Of a stretch of 5,618 bases of DNA, positions 5,104 through 5,618 are shown one piece after another. The position numbers and the translations under genes were made by a program. Position 1 is the stretch's first letter; each line of letters begins with the position of its first letter. The stretch is from Clostridiales bacterium (GTDB taxonomy: Bacteria > Bacillota > Clostridia > Oscillospirales > Oscillospiraceae). Location: assembly GCA_003516765.1 (NCBI GenBank), contig DPCD01000076.1, positions 1 to 5,618 of the forward strand, written 5' to 3'. The notes under the pieces are model-generated. The model was not told where the DNA came from, made no database searches, and worked only from the letters and a program-made list of their open reading frames with translations.

Positions 5104-5618
5104 ATGACGAAAAAGAAGAAGATTATAATTGCCATTCTTGCGGTGCTGCTTTTGCTCGCGGGCGCCCGGTATGCACAAAAGAGTTACCAAAAGCATCAGG
5201 TGTTTTCAAACGGCGATTTTTTGTCCGCCGAAGAAAAGATATACGGTCTGTCCGTCATCTGGGACACGGCGAAAACCTATTATGGCATGTGGGCTCTGGT
5301 GCCCGATCTGGATTGGGACGCCGCGTATCAGGCGGCAATCGGGCGCGTGTTGGAAGCCGACAGCATGTATGCCTATTATAACGAGTTGAGCGCGTTTGCC
5401 GCTCTGCTGCGCGACGGACATACGCAGCTGGGCTGCACCGACGAGGCGTTCCAGACCGCGATGCAGAGCGCAAACGGGTTCTGGATTTCTCCCGTTTCTC
5501 TTCGGTATATGGAAGACGCCTTTGTTCTGGGAGGCGCGCCGCGCAGCACTCTTGCGCAAATCCCGCTTGGCTCGACGATCACGGAAATCAACGATCTTCC
5601 GACGGGCGAGTATTTAGA
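5104..5618 (+). CDS. Membrane-anchored S41-family (C-terminal processing-type) peptidase, 5' part
   Basis: An open reading frame of 171 complete codons that runs off the window. Residues 3-6 are four Lys, followed by a hydrophobic helix (about 7-21), so the protein is tethered to the membrane and faces outside. The next region matches from memory the N-terminal helical domain of S41 peptidases: W53-D-T-A-K-x-Y-Y, D70-W-D-x-A-Y, and the hallmark L102-R-D-G-H-T107. Towards the end, I-P-L-G-S-T-I-T-E-I-N fits the start of a PDZ domain. The catalytic Ser-Lys core would lie beyond the window, so activity cannot be judged. GAGGTGA at 5093-5099 is a good ribosome binding site. It is third in the likely operon. 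A secreted non-peptidase relative is the alternative. Confidence 0.75.
   Translation, partial: MTKKKKIIIAILAVLLLLAGARYAQKSYQKHQVFSNGDFLSAEEKIYGLSVIWDTAKTYYGMWALVPDLDWDAAYQAAIGRVLEADSMYAYYNELSAFAALLRDGHTQLGCTDEAFQTAMQSANGFWISPVSLRYMEDAFVLGGAPRSTLAQIPLGSTITEINDLPTGEYL

Noticed and set aside
4306..5196. Minus-strand open frame of 296 codons
   Set aside because: It is antisense to the clearly recognisable Vat-type gene and to the start of the peptidase gene, and has no recognisable domain.

Overview
This 5.6 kb window is bacterial chromosome. It is GC-rich in the coding parts, with strong Shine-Dalgarno sites (AAGGAG, GGGAGG, GAGGTGA), sigma-A type promoters, lipoproteins and a polyferredoxin. 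The PyrF-family protein resembles the long clostridial form of that enzyme. Together these suggest an anaerobic Firmicute of the Clostridia, perhaps Oscillospiraceae or Ruminococcaceae. That placement is inference; no taxonomic marker is present.

Layout. (1) 63-449, minus: a four-cluster ferredoxin with a clear promoter (565-593) and a roughly 110-nt leader that can fold into a two-helix hairpin. Its partner gene would lie to the left, outside the window. (2) 748-1095, plus: a small lipoprotein whose mature part uses only 12 amino-acid types, ending at a terminator shared with the convergent unit. (3) 3063-1144, minus: a two-gene operon. It encodes a PyrF-family protein that lacks the catalytic lysine, then a histidine phosphatase-GNAT fusion whose start codon directly abuts the first gene's stop (TAAATG). 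Its promoter carries a nested dyad. (4) 3198-3368, plus: a 56-residue membrane-anchored peptide gene with its own terminator. (5) 3476 to the window end, plus: a likely three-gene operon behind a good extended -10 promoter. It encodes an acidic lipoprotein of unknown function, a Vat-type hexapeptide-repeat acetyltransferase, and a membrane-anchored S41-family peptidase cut off by the window edge.

How the genes may work together. The minus-strand pair joins a nucleotide-binding-type barrel to a phosphatase/acetyltransferase and looks like a small, uncharacterised metabolic or regulatory unit. The right-hand operon joins two envelope proteins to a xenobiotic-type acetyltransferase; any link to antibiotic or envelope stress is inference. 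The most notable observation is the PyrF-family protein, which keeps its phosphate-binding residues but has Met where the family's catalytic Lys should be. No RNA genes, CRISPR arrays, insertion sequences or attachment sites were seen.
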